Part shown: positions 44,956-56,889 of the stretch, piece by piece | Layout of the letters: each line of letters opens with the position of its first letter | Position numbering within the stretch: the first letter of the stretch is position 1 | Assembly (NCBI GenBank): GCA_949775045.1 | Contig: OX459097.1 | Location: 23,002,205 to 23,066,204 of the forward strand | Direction: 5' to 3' | Origin: Metridium senile | Taxonomy: Eukaryota > Cnidaria > Anthozoa > Actiniaria > Metridiidae | DNA length: 64,000 nt | The notes under the pieces: model-generated | Seen by the model: only the letters and a program-made list of their open reading frames with translations | The model's database searches: none | What the model was told of the DNA's origin: nothing | Program-made: the position numbers and the translations under genes

Positions 44956-45444
44956 ACTTTTAATATAGATAGAAGAGAAACATTGTCTCGCCTGGAGTGA
45001 CCCTTGTAGAAGGGTAACCCTACTAACAGAATAAAAACTGTTTCCCATGTTTGAACGATCGATAGCTAGAAAATAGAAAATTGCATTTACAAAACCATTT
45101 CAAACATGTTATGTCTACTGTTGTAATGATTTTTTGCTGTGTGTGTCTTTTTTATTTGCTATTTCGCGCGCTGGTGGAGGATTTGTGCTGCGGGGTAGTA
45201 TGATTTTAGAATTTTGCGTGCAGATTTCTACACAGTACTTCATTTGCCATAACAACTAATTGCGATACTTATGGTTTGCAAAACAAAAAGTTCTCACACG
45301 TAGATACACATTGAAGAAATAAAAAATTATACAACAGTTTTCTATGTAGCAAAATCGCTATAAATAGCTACTTGTGCAAAATGATCTATTAAAGTCTTTT
45401 GTTTATTGTCATAATTCCTTCAAACTGTGAAATTAAGTACGTCT

Positions 45445-45870
45445 ATAAAGCGGCGTTTACACGAGCAACTTTTCCTTGACAAGTATCCTTGACAATTTTC
45501 ATTGCTCGTGTAGACGATCAGAGAGTTTTATTTTTTTATTTTTTTTTATTTTTTTTGACAATTTTATATTGACAAGGTTTCCTTGCTCATGTAAATGATG
45601 AACAAGTTTTCCTTGACAAGCTTAGATTGTGCCCGCAATGCCTTGCAATCAGAGGAGTACTAACATAATATTCGTTCCAGTCCCTTGTCGAGTAAAAAAA
45701 ATCAAAATTCTCAATTTCTCGAAATTAAAATATTTATTTATGGATGGATCGAAGTCCAATCCTTTTAGTTTATGAGTGGGCACTTTCGGATATTGTTTTA
45801 TTGGCCTGCCACTTATGGACACTTATATCAGTTTCTATAGGTTGGCACTTATATTTTTTCTGAGTGGATA
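45445..45870. repeat. Family F element plus flank, duplicate 2
   Basis: Same order of blocks as 44403-44955, with internal deletions and a T-rich insertion at about 45530-45560. The offset is about 1040 bases. A third family F copy is at 62067-62240. Confidence 0.8.
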
Positions 45871-46139
45871 TATTTTCATTAGAATAAACGCCCCGACTAC
45901 CGCGTGTAGACACAAACATCCACACAGCTTAGAATAAACAATATAGAATAAATCAAATCTAAAAAATTATTCTTTTGATAATCACTGATATATAGGGATA
46001 CCTATCCTGTATAAAATCATTATTTGCCCGACTTCAAACAGGTAACAAGAAAAGCTCCTCCATAATCCTGAGGTAGGTTTACCTTTAGTAACGTATATAC
46101 AACTAGTAGTTCTGCCTTTTTTACGATCAGTATATCATT

Positions 46140-46205
46140 AGAAATGGAAACTAGACGAGTAAACTAGTATAGGTAATAGAATAAAATTTGCAACACCGTA
46201 AAAAA
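46140..46205. repeat. Family A fragment, reversed
   Basis: gaaactagacgagtaaacta, then aggtaatagaataaaatttg and caacaccgtaaaa. It is truncated internally and runs into a TA tract. Confidence 0.75.
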
Positions 46206-46228
46206 ATGTTGAAAACAAATGTTGTTAT

Positions 46229-46460
<232 letters not shown>

Positions 46461-47094
46461 TTACAATTAGTATATCATTTTAATGAAGTGCACATTATTA
46501 CCATTCTTAGTCTTATCAAACCGAAAATGAACGAAAATATTGCGCCGTAAAAGCTGATCTTAATGTTTAATTTCTCAAGCGAAACTCTGGAATATTCCCG
46601 AAACTGCATTGGAATGGATAAACGTTTAAGCTATCCTCGTTTGCGTTATAAATTCATTTAAATTGGAATTTTAAATCCTTTTACTGATTTGACTAAAACT
46701 CTCCTCAAGCGATTTTTTTTCTTTCATTAAAACAAGATAAAATATAAAACACATTGTATCGCGATGAAACTTTGCAAAGATTTCGAAAGACGGTAAGCTG
46801 GTACAAATTTGCTATGACTTTGTTTTGTTTGTAGTCGTTAAAACTCATTTAAAGGTGTGCATGGCATTCCTCCATTTTCTTTATGTCGGTAACCAGTCAG
46901 TATCAAGAAGTCTTGACACGAGAAAAGAACTAAAAGTTACTCTGATTACTTGCCTTGCAAAGTCAAAATGCTGCATGACGTTCATAAAAGAAGAGGAAAA
47001 GAAAACCATAAAAACGCTAACTTTCAGCTCATAAACAAGTAGAACAAATAAATTAAAATAAATCACTTTTTTAATAACGTCTCAAACTTTCTAG
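46461..47094. other. Intergenic, nothing recognised
   Basis: Unique AT-rich sequence with short open frames on both strands and no recognisable motifs. Confidence 0.5.
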
Positions 47095-47300
47095 CTGGAC
47101 ACGTGTGCCCTACTAATTGGGGAGACTCAGACTCACACTCACTACCTCTACGGCAATTGTTTTTGGCACACAACTCGGCTCACTCGTTTTTAATTATAAG
47201 GGAGGAAAACCGGATAACCCGGAGAAAAACCGAGCCGGGACTCGAACCTGGACCACAGCTAGGCCATCCATGCCACGATAAAACGGACGATAGGTTTATA
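47095..47300 (-). mobile_element. tRNA-related SINE candidate
   Basis: The minus strand carries GGTTCGAGTCC (47238-47248), a perfect pol III B box, followed by CCGGCTCGGTTTTTCTCCGG and a tail of CCGGTTTTCCTCCC. A possible A-box-like TGGCATGGATGG (47264-47275) is too close to the B box for a normal tRNA, so this is a degenerate or truncated head. No acceptor stem is visible, so it is not a tRNA gene. Confidence 0.45.
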
Positions 47301-48447
47301 TAGGGAGAATATAACGTATAAGATTGAAATGTTTTTCGTTTTTGCAACAAAACAAAACGACCACAGAAATCTCCCCAATTTTTTGTACTTAAATGTTGTC
47401 CAGCTAGCTTACTTAGTTAATGCGGCAGCAATTAATGAGACCTATCACGCAATAAGTCACCCATTCTAAAAATTAAAGGTGTGAGTTTTGGGTTCGTATA
47501 TTCAAGCGGTAATTTGCATCAATTTGATGTCGTGATGGAAATTCTGAAAAAAGGAAAAGATCAAAATGATGTGATTTGAGTGTTATAATTCATTCGCAGT
47601 CAGTCGTATTACGAGAAAACAAATAAAACAAAAAGCTAAACGATTTAGTAAGAGCGTTAATCACATCCGAACTTTATTAAAATGTCTAAATGTGCGATTT
47701 GCATGGTCCACGAAGTCTTTCCCGCGATGCATGCTGGTAGGATAACCATGGGTCTTAAGGTGGCCCGGTAGTATTGACTTTGTAGGATAAACATAATTTT
47801 GTAACGCATTATTTTGCATCTAAACTTTGTCCGATTTCTACGAAATTTACACATATAGATCTCAAAACTTTGAAGTTTGAGCTAGTCATATTTTAAGTGC
47901 GATTTGTAGAAACTATAAAGAGAAACAATGTTTTTTTAAAAAGCACACGCTTTACTTAAATTGTCAATAAATCAAAACTTAGAAGATGAATTTATTTCTT
48001 TTTTTGAGAGAATATTATTTGGTTATATGGAAACATATTGTAGCAGTTTTATTCAAATATTGACCTTTGAAGTTTTTTTACAAACGTTTTTAAATTTTTG
48101 CGCGCAAAATTAATATAAAAATTCCATTGCTCAAATCTCAATAAGAATTAAAACATAGTTACAAATTTACCTGTAGAAAGAAAGACCAATACCTCTTGTA
48201 ACTTCTAATCACAAAATAGCGACTTTGAAGCCAACATTGCTAGCTCTGATTTCTTGAAGAGCTTGTCGACATATTGTTGTTCACTGCGTAGTGAGCATTT
48301 CGAAAATATGTCTACTCTATTTCTACAATTGTTGACCTTGAGTTTTCTATATAGCGTAGATACATGCTTAAGAGTCATAACTGTGAAATGTGGTCTTCTG
48401 TGCTGTTCTAAAAATGACAAAATTAGCGGCCAACGTACAGCAACCAC

Positions 48448-48990
48448 GTTGCGCGTTCATTATACCTCGTTTGACTTCCAAGGAAAACCCTTCGCGTTAT
48501 GTTTATTTACACCCGGGGGGGTTCTCCCTTTATCCAAGTGGTAGGGGTGATCGGCGTACCTTTTAGGGTTAAAATATTTCCAGTGCGTACCTTTTAGGGT
48601 CCATTTAGAGATTTGGCTCAAAAATCAGTTCTAAGGGTCGTTTTTACTCTGCTTTATTTGTATCTGAGCGTACCTTTTAGGGGTCATTTTCAAAATCTCC
48701 GCCGATCACCCCTACCACTTGGACAAAGGGAGTACCCCCCCGGGTATTTACATCAACTTCACAACCTCATAATCCGTGAACACCGATTCTGCACGAGGAA
48801 TGTCTTTTTTGCGAATAGAAATAGAAAAAAGACGCAGTGTTTACGCCTGAATTGTCTCTGTATTTGCATAAAAAGACATTCTTCGTGCAGAACCGGTGTT
48901 CACGGATTATGAGGTTGTGAAGTTGATGTAAATAAACATAACGCGAAGGGTTTTCCTTGGAAGTCAAACGAGGTATAATGAACGCGCAAT
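48448..48990. mobile_element. Middle and inner palindromes inside 47755-49125
   Basis: gcgcgttcattatacctcgt and ttgacttccaaggaaaaccc are mirrored by gggttttccttggaagtcaa and cgaggtataatgaacgcgc. Inside, ttcacaacctcataatccgt is mirrored by acggattatgaggttgtgaa around a short core. Confidence 0.9.
48511..48745. mobile_element. MITE family 1, copy 2, with 6-bp target duplication
   Basis: It starts acccgggggggttctccctt and ends aagggagtacccccccgggt. It is flanked by atttac at 48505-48510 and 48746-48751. The other arm of the host palindrome keeps the empty site (atttac once). Confidence 0.9.
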
Positions 48991-49200
48991 ATGACTAGCT
49001 CAAACTTCAAAGTTTTGAGATCTATATGTGTAAATTTCGTAGAAATCGGACAAAGTTTAGATGCAAAATAATGCGTTACAAAATTATGTTTATCCTGCAA
49101 GTCAATACTACCAGGCCACCTTAAACTGACCATACTGTTGATTGTTTTATATAGGGTCTCGACAACACTTGGTGGTTACTGATCGTGAATGTTGGTCAAT

Positions 49201-52200
49201 ATGGAGACGATTATGAAGACAATGGTTATAACCATTATCTTATTACATCACCGTGCGACAGGTTAGCATTCAATACTGACAATCTTTTGTGCCATTTCCA
49301 AATTTTGTGAATGTAAAAACTACGCACCAAAGGCGCCATTTAATGTGAATTGCCTTCGAAGCCCAAAATACATCAAATATATACTCTGAAAATAAATGTC
49401 AACAAAATATTTGCTTCAAATATAATTTTTATGTTTCGGTCTTGGATCTTTTTAGTAAATACTAGGAGTCCCAGTATTTGCTGATATTGATCCCCCCTAT
49501 AGGGAGTATATGATAGCCAGGCGTGACAACGTGGTTAGTTTGTTGTAGATTGAAATATTAACTATGATTGAAGCGAGTCAACAAGTCCCTCTTTCACCCC
49601 TTTCTCGTCCCGGCTATCATTTTCTCACGTAATGTTGCTGTTACGCTGGCGTTTTTTGACCTTCACTTTTACAATTTGAGGTCCACGTGCTCACATTAAA
49701 ACGAAAAAAGGAACAAATTCATTCAAATTTTGAACTAAATGAAAAATATTTCGATGTGTTCAGACTTGAACAATTAAACCGAAGATAGTTTTGATCATTA
49801 TAAGATCTATTTATTGATGTGGGGACCGTTTACACTAATTGCCATTAGTAATAAACTAATTACTCCGACGAAGGGCTAAAGCTCGAAACGTCAGTAAAGT
49901 TAAGTCAATATTTTTCAGTTACGGTGTTACAAATTTCATTCTATTACCTATCGTTTATATCAAACACCGACGCAGCCTATACTAGTTTACTCGCTAGTTT
50001 CTATTTCTACTTTTTACGCTGTTACAAATTTCATTCTATTACCTATGGTTTATATCAAACACCGACGCAGCCTATACTAGTTTACTCGCTAGTTTCCATA
50101 TAGTAATAAACAGTTACTTGCTATGGAATGACTCTACATTGTAAGTTGTATGGAGTATTTGAAAAAAGTAATTCTTTTCACCATCCCCCAACCCCCAGCT
50201 ATACAGACAGTACAATGAATAATTTGCTTTTTATTTTCAGCCTGGGAACAATATGACAAATGTGATTTGGGCTTTGAAAAAGTTGGCTGCTTTGATGATC
50301 TTAAAGATGACAGAGCACTATCTTCAGGACTTCTCAATGAAAGAGATCCAACCAATCCTATTTATGATGGCCACCGAATCGACTGGGGCAGTTTCACAGG
50401 ATCCATATCCGGGTAAGCTTAAGATACATATTAAATAATTTAAGCTATGGAAAAAAGACTATACGAAATCTTTGGCAATAATGTATGTAATAACATAAAC
50501 CATTTTGTACTGATACAGATTAGCATGTCGATGTGCTGCCAAGTCGAGAGAAGAAGGATACGAATACTTTGGTCTTCAGTATTATGGTGAATGTTGGAGT
50601 GGAAATGGTGACTACAAAAAGCATGTGTATACCAGATTATAACCAGCAGTGTGTAGATGAGAACGAAGATGTATGTGTCGGAAAAGGCTCAGTGAACTAT
50701 GTTTACAAGCTGAAACCGAGTAAGTAATTTTTAATAACCAATAAATTTACGATTAAACGATAAAGCTCATTCGCTCTCTATATTGTGTTTGTTTAATATG
50801 AACATAACCAGATTGTAGCAGCGATGGATGATTATATTCATATTACCGACATCCTTTGCAGGCTTCAATGTGCGTGGACTGTAGCTTTTGCTGCGACCCG
50901 TATCAAAGATATACCTATTGTTCTGTTGCAATCGCAACCTTTAAGACCCCGTCTACACGGCCTCCGGATACTTTTGAAACCTCATACGTTTTTATGCGAA
51001 TCGGCCTATCGTCCACACGAATCCAGTGAATCCGGTCACCGAAACCGCGTACTTTTACTTGAATCCTCCGGATACGCGGATTCGTGTGGACGCAAATATT
51101 TCTATGCGGTTTCAGCCGGATCGGATTCGTGTAGACGAGGCCTAAAAAAAAAAGAAAACAATCTTGCGCGCTAATAAAAGTCTTTTGTTACTTCTCGCCT
51201 ACAATACCATATATGGTAATGGCATTGTTTTCAAGATTGCATTTAAGCGGAGGTAAAATTAAACGGCTATGATAGTTGATGATTGTTGAAGGCGTCTCAA
51301 CTATCATCAACTATCCTGTACGCGCAGTCAAACGGCAAAAACTATCATCGACTATTATGTGAAATTTGAACATGTTCAAATTCTATGATAGTCCATGATA
51401 GTCGATGATAGTGCATGATAGTTGGTGGTCAATCGCACATGATAGTTGGAACTATCATCAACTATCGTGAACTATCATTGCCGTTTGACCGAGGCTTTAC
51501 ACCACAAGGAACCAGACACTCTACACGCACGGACTATAAAAATAGACTTCTTGACGGGAAAATATTTATTGATACCAATCACATTGATACCAATCACAAA
51601 ACTCTATCGTCACACATAACATGTTTTATTACATATAGATACATTCTAACGCTCTGTCTTGTTAAAACTCCGTGGTTTAGAGATTCTGCTTTTTAATGGC
51701 TGGTTTTCACTAGGCATAAGCATAAGCATAAGCACAAAAAGTAGGCTTTAAGACTAGTTTTCACTTGACATAAGCAGACAGAAAGAAACATGTTCGTTTT
51801 CTTGTGTTTAGCTTATGCTGATGCTTATGCCTAGTGAAAACCAGCCTTAATATATGTTCCTGCATTTTCCACTGTCAAGGTTGCAGTTATCAGAGAATAA
51901 ACCACGGCTGCGCTTTAGTTGTTTCTACTAATGAATTGAAATACTTTCAGTGTATTAGTGAAATACAGATACTTGCATAAGAAAAATATCATTTGCCTCT
52001 GTCAGGACTTCGCTTTACTTTCATTTACGGTGTAATTTACCTTAGAGCCGATAAATATCGCCCTGGGATCTAATTAAATGCCCTATATACTACATTATCC
52101 GGCTGCCGAAACCGTGATTTCAAGGGCAAATGATACTGATTTTTCTCATGTACCTGTTTCTACCAATGTTGACCATATAATAGTATACTGTTGTAAACTA

Positions 52201-54902
52201 TCATTAATTATCTTTTTATTGCTCTGTTTAAAGTATCTACACCTACTCCTGCTCCTTGCACATTTTTGAATCCAGAGCCACTTGGAATTGAAAGTGGTTT
52301 AGTGAAAGACAGCCAGATGACTGCTTCCTCAAGATATAATCAGTATATTCGACCTTATTTTGCAAGGTTAAATAGTAAGCATGGAGCATGGGTTGCCGCC
52401 ATGAACGAAGAATCTAATTCGTGGCTTCAGGTATATATTTTCTTCACATTGTTCATATTTACAAGAATTGTGTTTCTGTGGTATATGTGGAGCTGTTAAA
52501 GAAAACATCAAACGTTCGTTTTCCAGAGAAATTAAGAGTCATTGTCTGAGAAAACCATGCAAAATCAAAAGACCTGTAAAGATGCGGGTTGGCCGAATCA
52601 ATTCATACTAACATCATACATAGGTTGGGTGGTAACATGTATAAATATGACAGACTTAGCTTGACAACCCTTCTCATTCTAGAAATACGACTACCCCTAC
52701 CCCTCCCCCAGAAATCACAGTTTTTACCCTTGTAATTTTACCGAAGTTTACGACCTCCTAGAACACTTAAAATGAAACGTATTCTCTTCAAATTTCTTCT
52801 GTGTGGAGTTAATACCGTATAGTACTTGTACAAATCAAGATATACTTAAATACTTCCATACGCTATCTGTAGCCGTTAGAAGTTGTGCACACTCTAAATC
52901 GTTGATACGAAAAAAGGTTTTTTTGACCCGCCAAAAAATACACAAACGCGATGCTGAGAGAAACTCAAACCCAAAATCAAACCCTCCTTGTTCCACTGTA
53001 TCAGAATCAAAAGTAATAGTTTTGGGCCATACAGTTTGAAAGATGACAGAGATGCTCAAATATGTCGAAATTACCTGAAATAAGGCAAAATGGTCCAGAT
53101 GAGTTCAGAGCGTCATATGTAGTCCATTTCAGGTGTAAAATGAATCCAATTCAGTTTATAGCTAATATTTGCTTTCCGGAAGTGTAGTATGACATGTACT
53201 GGAGCTCAAATTGTCGATTTCACTTCTTTTTGTAGCATATTCGCGAGCTTGTAAACAAATCGTCGCTATCTTGGAATCCATTGCCGCGAGAGACTGAGCA
53301 CTAGCTAGGACACAGGCAGCCCAAGCAAATCACGCAAATTCAGTGGATTTTTTTTCATTTTTTCATTTTTTTTTTGCAATAAAATGTTACTAAACTTTGT
53401 CTGTAGTTATTGTGATGTATTTAAATACTTTTTGGATGATTTTTGGCTAGTTTTAGGCCATATTTATAATTTCTCCCCCACTAGTAATATTTTTCGGGGA
53501 TAACTTGCCGATGAATTAAAGTGAAGGTAATGTCCACTCGAGTCGCCTGCCTTGTGTAAATAAAACTAGCCAAAAATCATCCAAAAAGTATTTAAATACA
53601 TCAATTTGTAAAATATATAGATTCCTTTGAACGTTAAGATGTGCGTTTTTGCGCCATATAGTAATAGAACAACCATGGTAAATTAACCGCATTTTTCACC
53701 TCTGATTTTTATACAAATAATATCATTTAAAAAAAAAAATTCGTCATATATTCTCAGAACACATCAGCCCCAGCTCTTTTGATTGCAGTCTCTTTTGAAC
53801 TTTTTTCAAGCGTGGAAACTTCTCAAATCGGCCATCACAAATTCACCGTTTAGTTCGGCTGTGCGTTGGTTTGTACAAGACAATCATCAGTCGTTTTGAC
53901 ATAAAAGCTTCAACTCCAATCATACCTGCACACACCAGAACTACACCAGAACTTGTTATTTTTTCTTAACGTCGAAATATATTTGTGTATTTTTTTATAA
54001 CAAAACAAATTTCGTTGTTTAGATTGTTTTAGAAAATGTACCTTGAAAAAGATAAACTATTGTTTATTCTCGTTTATACGGAGAAAGGAAGGAAGGAAGC
54101 CAAGACAATACTAATGCTATTCGCCATCGTTAATATTTTCAGGTTGACTTTGAAAAGAATGTGATGATAACAGCCGTCGCCACCCAGGGTATTTGGCAGG
54201 ATCAATATACGAAAAGCTACTCTCTCGCCTTTAGTAATGATGGAGTCGCCTGGAATGATTATAAAGACAGCACAGGAAAAGTTGTGGTATAGTGTCTTTT
54301 TTATTTACTTGTTTATTATATGTTTATTATATATTTTTATAAAATAGGGGGTCACTGTATTCTTTTAGGATTGAGATGATCTCAAAATTTAGGCTTTTCC
54401 TTGCTTATATTACGAACAATTGGAGTGACAAGTCAATGTTTTGGTAAAAAGAAACTGAATGGATTGCCTAACATTTTTTGAGACAAACGGTCGGTATTAT
54501 TACCTATAGATAAACAATATCAACTAAATTCTGTTTTTGGGCTCCAATTTGCAGCCATCATGCGACATTCGTTGACGCTTTCGACCGATAAAGATTGAAG
54601 TTTTTTGAACACGCACAGCTTTTGTAGTTCTTTATAAATACTAAAATATAGGGTGAACGTACGTCCCGTGAACGTATTCGTTTGCTCCAAACTCCAACAA
54701 TTCGTCATCTAGGCGTTGCTCCTCGTCGTTCTTGTTTCATGCATGCATTTTTATGTTTTAGTTGATTGATGGGAACACAGACAAGGATACAGTTGTAACT
54801 TACAAGCTCAAAAAACCAATCGCCGCTCGTTATATTAGATTCAAACCAAAAACATTTAGTATTGTAGCAGCGTTGAAAGTTGAAGTATATGGATGCAGAT
54901 AA
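49201..54902 (+). CDS. Secreted cysteine-rich plus F5/8C (discoidin) domain protein, with a frameshift
   Basis: Six exons: 49201-49261, 50241-50412, 50519-50719, 52234-52430, 54143-54286 and 54762-54902; about 304 residues if one base in exon 3 is discounted. Exon 1 codes a signal peptide (METIMKTMVITIILLHHRAT, then Ala-Trp). Exons 2-3 code a cysteine-rich domain: KVGCFDD, NPIYDGHRIDWG, LACRCA, YFGLQYYGECWSG. A Thr/Pro linker (STPTPAP) follows. Exons 4-6 code a discoidin fold: PLGIESGLVKDSQMTASSRY opens it, VTYKLKKPIAARYIRFKP is the usual strand pair, and VEVYGC ends it. Such domains bind glycans or lipids outside the cell; an adhesion, matrix or recognition role is inferred. Exon 3 changes frame near the five-A run at 50616-50620: read literally it stops at 50640-50642, while one base fewer restores the frame through CVGKGSVNYVYKL and the following exons. 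It is either a recent pseudogene or a homopolymer error. Confidence 0.85.
49262..50240 (+). other. Intron 1 of F5/8C gene with a family A insertion
   Basis: 49863-50098 is a forward family A copy: the head ccgacgaagggctaaagctc, then gaaacgtcag, with two bodies after it. The remainder is unique. Confidence 0.75.
50942..51147. mobile_element. Family E MITE, copy 2
   Basis: ccccgtctacacggcctccg on the left; ccggatcggattcgtgtaga and cgaggcct on the right. The interior matches 11177-11383 closely. It lies in intron 3 of the F5/8C gene. Confidence 0.8.
51257..51500. repeat. Palindromic element rich in gatagt/actatc
   Basis: taaacggctatgatagttga near the left end is mirrored by actatcattgccgtttgacc near the right. 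At least a dozen gatagt or actatc hexamers lie between, in both orientations. Confidence 0.75.
51697..51850. mobile_element. MITE with ggctggttttcact ends
   Basis: aatggctggttttcactagg, then cataagcataagcataagca on the left; tgcttatgcctagtgaaaac, then cagcctt on the right. Internal gttttcacttgacataagc suggests a sub-duplication. Confidence 0.85.
52431..54142 (+). other. Intron 4 of F5/8C gene
   Basis: A perfect-armed MITE (53412-53603) lies inside: tgatgtatttaaatactttt, then tggatgatttttggctagtt, mirrored. The rest is unassigned. Confidence 0.7.
53412..53603. mobile_element. MITE with ~41-bp perfect inverted ends
   Basis: The left end runs gatgtatttaaatacttttt to ggctagttt; the right end runs aaactagccaaaaatcatcc to tttaaatacatca. 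It carries no coding content. Confidence 0.9.
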
Positions 54903-54929
54903 GCTAAGGTATGTATGAATAGAAACTAC

Positions 54930-55485
54930 ACTGTAAAAAGAAAGGAGTCGTTTCGACTCCTTCAAAAGAGTCGTTTTTTTGACCCTGTAACGACACCTTC
55001 AAAAGGGTCGTTTTGACCCTTTATATTAACGAATCTTCTAAGGAGTCGTTTTGACTCTTTTGAAGAGTCGTTATTTCGACTCTAAAGGAGTCATTATGAC
55101 CCTTCGAAAGAGAGTCTTTTTGACACCGTAGAGTTGTTTTGACCCCTTGAAGGATGATAAAACCGACACCGCAGAGTCATTTTGACTCTTCAAAGTGTTA
55201 TAATTTTGACTCTAGAAAGGGTTATTTTGACCCCTGAAAGGGTGATAAAACCGACACCGCAAAGAGTCAATTTGACCCTTACAAGTGTTATAATTTTGAC
55301 TCTAGAAAGAGTTGTTTTGACCCCTTGAAGGGTGATTAAACCGACACCGCAAAGAGTCATTTTGACCCTTACAAGTGTTATAATTTTGACTCTAGAAAGA
55401 GTTGTTTTGAACCCTTAAAGGGTGACAAAACCGACACCGCAAAGAGTCATTTTGACTTTTCAAAGTGTTATAATTTTGACTCCCA
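54930..55485. repeat. Minisatellite of 30-bp and 90-bp units (gagtcgttttgacc)
   Basis: The first ~200 bases are short units around gagtcgttttgaccc. From about 55150 the unit is 90 bp: tctagaaagagttgttttga, ccccttgaagggtgattaaa, ccgacaccgcaaagagtcat, ttataattttgac. It starts just after the F5/8C stop codon, so it may be within the 3' UTR. Confidence 0.85.
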
Positions 55486-56238
55486 GAACTAAATATTTTG
55501 ATACTTCAAAGAGCGACTCACTCGACCCTTATTAAAGAAATGATTAAATACCAGAATGATGTTCACAATAAGTTTATTGAAGCAATGTTTGAATGGAAAT
55601 TAAGATATCAACCACATATATGGACAATCACATGCTTATACCAATTATTCAATAGTTTCGCACAAACAAGCCAGAAAGAAAACATTGTATAACTATTTTA
55701 TCCCACATCATATATAATAAAATATTATAGAAAATACCTATTTGTGGGCGAGTGTATAAAAATGTAAAAAGACACTAATATGACTATAAAAAATGACTCA
55801 AGTTGAATTGCATGCAATATAATTGAAGTGTTATTATATTATCTCCCTTTCGGCTTCTGTGGAATATCTTGTATTTTTAAATTAAAATGTAATAAGAGTA
55901 CAGATGTCTTTTACAAACTCATTTCTTTGGCTCTGGTTGAAGGTTTTCGAAACAATACCTGCTTCAACGTTGACTGAAAACTAAGACAAAACAAAACATA
56001 TTAATATTAATTCTATGAATAAATGTTTAATTTGGGACCAATTTGTTTTTGCTGACTTTTTTTAATGTTTTTAACTAAAAATAAAACATTTTGATGTGAA
56101 ATGTCAGCTAGAATGTCAACAAACTTAACTCAAATGCTTTTTTGTAAAGGCAAACAGTACAATTATATAATCATTGTTATTTACAGCAGTTTTCAGTCAC
56201 ACGTGCACCGCTCGCATGAAAAGCACTGCTATAAAACG
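55486..56238. other. Intergenic, nothing recognised
   Basis: AT-rich unique sequence; a 64-codon open frame at 55498-55692 has no recognisable features. Confidence 0.5.
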
Positions 56239-56431
56239 TGAAGTTGGTGGACGTCAATCAAACTGTGTTTACAAAATGCATGGTGTTTTTTACTTAAGTT
56301 GGGCTGCGAAACATGTCTGAATCTGTCGAAAATCCTCTTCGTCAGATTGAAGCATGTTATGGAACCTAACTGAAGTAACAAACACTGTGCAACTTGTAAA
56401 CACAGTTTGATTGACGTCCACCAACTTCACT
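56239..56431. mobile_element. Inverted-repeat element
   Basis: gaagttggtggacgtcaatc, then aaactgtgtttacaa on the left; ttgtaaacacagtttgattg, then acgtccaccaacttcac on the right. It directly abuts the 23-bp array. Confidence 0.85.
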
Positions 56432-56881
56432 GACTGCTCTTGTTGCCAACACATGACTGCTCTTGTTGCCAACACATGACTGCTCTTGTTGCCAACACAT
56501 GACTGCTCTTGTTGCCAACACATGACTGCTCTTATTGCCAACACATGACTGCTCTTATTGCCAACACATGACTGCTCTTATTGCCAACACATGACTGCTC
56601 TTATTGCCAACACATGACTGCTCTTGTTGCCAACACATGACTGCTCTTGTTGCCAACACATGACTGCTCTTATTGCCAACACATGACTGCTCTTATTGCC
56701 AACACATGACTGCTCTTATTGCCAACACATGACTGCTCTTATTGCCAACACATGACTGCTCTTGTTGCCAACACATGACTGCTCTTGTTGCCAACACATG
56801 ACTGCTCTTATTGCCAACACATGACTGCTCTTATTGCCAACACATGACTGCTCTTATTGCCAACACATGACTGCTCTTATT
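56431..56881. repeat. 23-bp array with 138-bp higher-order repeats
   Basis: Twenty copies of tgactgctcttgttgccaac plus aca. Units carry either cttGttg or cttAttg, in the order GGGGAAAAGGAAAAGGAAAA, i.e. GG followed by three GGAAAA blocks. Confidence 0.95.
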
Positions 56882-56889
56882 GGAAATGC

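Larger units (their letters stand above)
47755..49125. mobile_element. Outer inverted-repeat element, ~135-bp ends
   Basis: ttaaggtggcccggtagtat, tttgtaggataaacataatt and actttgaagtttgagctagt on the left are mirrored by gactagctcaaacttcaaag, ttatgtttatcctgcaagtc and actaccaggccaccttaa on the right. Two further inverted repeats and a MITE are nested inside. Confidence 0.9.

Noticed and set aside
47235..47276. Functional tRNA gene
   Set aside because: Only a B box and T-arm-like sequence are present; A-box spacing is wrong and no acceptor stem pairs.
55498..55692. 64-codon plus-strand frame
   Set aside because: No motif, splice signals or repeat-independent support; the length is expected by chance.
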